Below are positions 32,659 through 34,451 of a stretch of 34,451 nucleotides of DNA, piece after piece. Numbering within the stretch: position 1 is the first letter of the stretch; every line of letters starts with the position of its first letter. The DNA is taken from the NCBI RefSeq assembly GCF_020023385.1, contig NZ_JAIQCL010000002.1, positions 449,917-484,367 on the forward strand, written 5' to 3'. The translations under genes and the position numbers were made by a program. Origin of the DNA: Planococcus circulans (GTDB lineage Bacteria; Bacillota; Bacilli; Bacillales_A; Planococcaceae). A model generated the notes under the pieces. The model had not been told where the DNA came from, ran no database searches, and saw nothing but the letters and a program-made list of their open reading frames with translations.

Positions 32659-33996
32659 ATGAAAAAGTATTTTCAGTTTGAAGAACTGGGGACAAATTAC
32701 CGCCGTGAATTTATCGGAGGCTTAACTACATTTTTAGCGATGGCGTATATCCTGGTCGTCAATCCGCTAACGTTAACGTTGGAATCGGTTCCGGATCTTC
32801 CAGATGCAATGCGAATGGATTATGGAGCGGTGTTTATGGCGACGGCTTTAGCTGCGGCCATCGGATGTCTCGTTATGGGAATCCTGGCAAAGTATCCAAT
32901 TGCGCTTGCGCCGGGTATGGGACTGAATGCATTCTTTGCTTATACAGTTATTCTGACATACGGAATTCCTTGGCAAACTGCTTTAACAGGTGTTTTATTT
33001 TCTGGCCTTATTTTTATTCTCATCACATTAACGGGTCTTCGTGAATTAATCATCAACGCTATTCCTGCCGAATTAAAATATGCGGTAGGTGCTGGGATCG
33101 GCCTTTACATCACGTTCATCGGATTTCAAAACGCAGGTATTATTGTTGATAATCCAGCAACTCTGGTTGGCTTAGGAGATCTTTCCAGCGGTTCAGCATT
33201 GCTTGCAATCTTCGGCTTGTTCGTCACCGTCATCTTTATGGTCCGGGGAATCCAAGGCGGAATCTTTTTCGGAATTTTGATTGCGGCCGTTGTCGGCATG
33301 ATTTTTGGCGTCGTCAACTTGCCGAGTGCCATTATCGATTTGAATGTGCCGAGTATGGCGCCGACTTTCGGTGTGGCGCTTGAGCCAATCTTCAACGATT
33401 TCGGTTCATTGCTAAATATTCAATTCCTTGTAGTTGTCCTAACATTCCTGTTCGTCGATTTCTTTGATACAGCCGGAACATTGGTTGCTGTAGCCAATCA
33501 GGCAGGGTTGATGAAAGACAATAAACTTCCGAGAGCGGGCAAGGCACTGATGGCTGATTCAATTGCTACAGTCAGTGGAGCGATCTTCGGAACATCGACG
33601 ACGACTTCTTATATCGAATCCACATCCGGCGTTGCAGCTGGAGCTCGTTCCGGATTCGCGGCAGTCGTCACCGGTCTGCTGTTCCTGGTTTCAATCTTCT
33701 TCTATCCTTTACTTGAAGTGATCACGAGTGCCGTAACAGCACCGGCTTTGATCATTGTTGGCGTCTTGATGGTTTCCGCGCTCGGGAAAATTGATTGGAC
33801 AAGATTTGAAATTGCAGTGCCAGCATTCTTGACGATGATTGCCATGCCTCTTGGATACAGCATTGCAACAGGAATCGCAATTGGTTTTATCTTTTATCCG
33901 ATTACGATGCTGGTAGCGGGGAAAGGCAAACAGGTTCATCCGATCATGTATGGACTGTTTGTGATTTTCATTCTGTATTTTATTTTCATTGCGTAA
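32659..33996 (+). CDS. pbuG: guanine/hypoxanthine permease, PbuG-like (AzgA-type NCS2 family)
   Basis: A 445-aa membrane transporter with about 12-14 hydrophobic helices. Recognisable segments are REFIGGLTTFLAMAYILVVNP near the N-terminus (residues about 15-35), PIALAPGMGLNAFFAY, and LTFLFVDFFDTAGTLVAVANQAGL. The substrate-site region GTSTTTSYIESTSGVAAGARSG, at about 320, is also present. It imports purine bases by proton symport. The start at 32659 follows GGAGGAATC; an in-frame ATG at 32542 would run through the riboswitch terminator and is rejected. A guanine riboswitch and a candidate PurR site both lie upstream, fitting a guanine/hypoxanthine permease. Confidence 0.93.
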   Translation: MKKYFQFEELGTNYRREFIGGLTTFLAMAYILVVNPLTLTLESVPDLPDAMRMDYGAVFMATALAAAIGCLVMGILAKYPIALAPGMGLNAFFAYTVILTYGIPWQTALTGVLFSGLIFILITLTGLRELIINAIPAELKYAVGAGIGLYITFIGFQNAGIIVDNPATLVGLGDLSSGSALLAIFGLFVTVIFMVRGIQGGIFFGILIAAVVGMIFGVVNLPSAIIDLNVPSMAPTFGVALEPIFNDFGSLLNIQFLVVVLTFLFVDFFDTAGTLVAVANQAGLMKDNKLPRAGKALMADSIATVSGAIFGTSTTTSYIESTSGVAAGARSGFAAVVTGLLFLVSIFFYPLLEVITSAVTAPALIIVGVLMVSALGKIDWTRFEIAVPAFLTMIAMPLGYSIATGIAIGFIFYPITMLVAGKGKQVHPIMYGLFVIFILYFIFIA

Positions 33997-34004
33997 ACAC
34001 AAAG

Positions 34005-34032
34005 ATCCTCCAGGTAAACTGGAGGATTTTTT
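34005..34032 (+). terminator. terminator of the purine permease gene
   Basis: ATCCTCCAG / CTGGAGGAT with a 5-base loop, followed by T6. Confidence 0.93.
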
Positions 34033-34250
34033 CTTTGGACAAAATAATGCAGGCAGCCTATATATAGAAGAAACTTAAAATACGCAGTAAATGAGAGGGG
34101 GATTTGAGCTTTCCGAATTCAAGGAGTGAAAATATTACCGGGGCTTTTTTACACAGAAAATTCAAGTGTCGACCATTAATGGGAAAGCTTTAAATATAAG
34201 GGGATAGCTTCAATGTAAAGAGTGAATCTCCTTTCAAATCTGTAACGTTT
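34033..34250. other. gene-free region upstream of the rRNA promoters
   Basis: AT-rich, with no ORF that has a start and ribosome binding site. I see only scattered A and T tracts, which upstream of rRNA promoters may act as UP elements. Confidence 0.5.
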
Positions 34251-34276
34251 TTGTAATCTTTTTATTAAGAATTTTC

Positions 34277-34285
34277 TGTTATAAT
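34277..34285 (+). promoter_or_regulatory. rRNA operon promoter P1
   Basis: TGTTATAAT is a perfect extended -10. A TTGTAA lies 23 bases upstream, too far for a standard -35. Confidence 0.65.
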
Positions 34286-34314
34286 AAAGTTGTGAAAAAA
34301 TCCGCTTTAAAGTG

Positions 34315-34343
34315 TTGACTCTATAATATGCCCGTGGTATATT
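34315..34343 (+). promoter_or_regulatory. rRNA operon promoter P2
   Basis: TTGACT (34315-34320), exactly 17 bases, TATATT (34338-34343), about 60 bases after P1: the tandem layout of Bacillus rrn operons. Confidence 0.85.
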
Positions 34344-34349
34344 AATCAA

Positions 34350-34451
34350 GTCGCAAATGAGCGCGACACATTGAACCTTGAAAACTGAACAGCAAAACGT
34401 CAACAAACATGCAACGGCCGCGCAAAACGGCCCGCGCACTTTACTGATCAG
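34350..34451 (+). other. rRNA operon leader (16S rRNA gene expected just beyond the window)
   Basis: ACCTTGAAAACTGAACAGCA is the conserved leader sequence found before 16S rRNA in Bacillales, followed by a GC-rich segment. No mature 16S sequence is reached before the window ends. Confidence 0.8.

Noticed and set aside
34176..34439. Minus-strand ORF across the rRNA leader
   Set aside because: It covers both rRNA promoters and the conserved leader and has no ribosome binding site, so it is a chance open frame.
1..34451. CRISPR arrays, insertion sequences, tRNA genes, prophage
   Set aside because: No regularly spaced repeats, transposase motifs, terminal inverted repeats with duplications or tRNA-like cloverleaf sequences were noticed on either strand.

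Overview
The window looks like chromosomal DNA of a low-to-mid GC member of the Bacillales, most likely Planococcus or a close relative in the Planococcaceae. The grounds are Bacillus-type ribosome binding sites (AAGGAGG-like), frequent TTG/GTG starts, extended -10 promoters, short GC stems followed by T runs as terminators, guanine riboswitches in front of guaA and a pbuG-like permease, a tandem-promoter rRNA operon leader at the right edge, and a secreted subtilase very close to the cold-active subtilisin S41 type. This assignment rests on recalled family knowledge, not on a search.

Layout. (1) 181-2983: a secreted S41-like subtilase, then an NprR-sized HTH-TPR regulator (1611-2849) whose stop codon overlaps the start of a 31-codon gene (2846-2941) for a small exported peptide. 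This has the form of an RRNPP peptide-pheromone quorum-sensing pair. A stand-alone GNAT protein follows. (2) 3886-14220: an ectoine/hydroxyectoine catabolism locus. It holds eutB, a PucR-type regulator, and then one six-gene run: doeA (ectoine hydrolase), eutC, a cystathionine gamma-synthase/lyase-like PLP enzyme, doeB2 (N-acetyl-DABA deacetylase, M20 type), a homoserine dehydrogenase-like enzyme without ACT domain, and a DoeC-like aldehyde dehydrogenase. The usual DABA aminotransferase (DoeD) and EnuR regulator are absent. The three adjacent unusual enzymes suggest an alternative route: 2,4-diaminobutanoate to homoserine to aspartate semialdehyde to aspartate. A 17-bp-armed palindrome ends the run and also serves the convergent GNAT gene.

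(3) 15130-23136: a stand-alone ilvD, then a second catabolic operon made of a three-part TRAP transporter (dctP, dctQ, dctM), a tartrate/D-malate dehydrogenase-like enzyme, an SDR and an aldehyde dehydrogenase. Its substrate cannot be read from sequence, but a hydroxy-acid is likely. (4) 23137-23695 is a non-coding gap with possible decayed coding sequence. (5) 23696-26004: pncB-nadE, NAD salvage. (6) 26173-30514: MoxR ATPase, DUF58 protein and membrane transglutaminase, each overlapping the next by ATGA. (7) 30511-34032: guanine riboswitch plus guaA, then a candidate PurR operator, a second guanine riboswitch and a PbuG-like purine permease. (8) 34033-34451: the promoters and leader of an rRNA operon that continues outside the window.

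The two most novel-looking systems are the regulator/peptide pair at 1611-2941 and the apparently transaminase-free ectoine degradation operon at 6945-14220.
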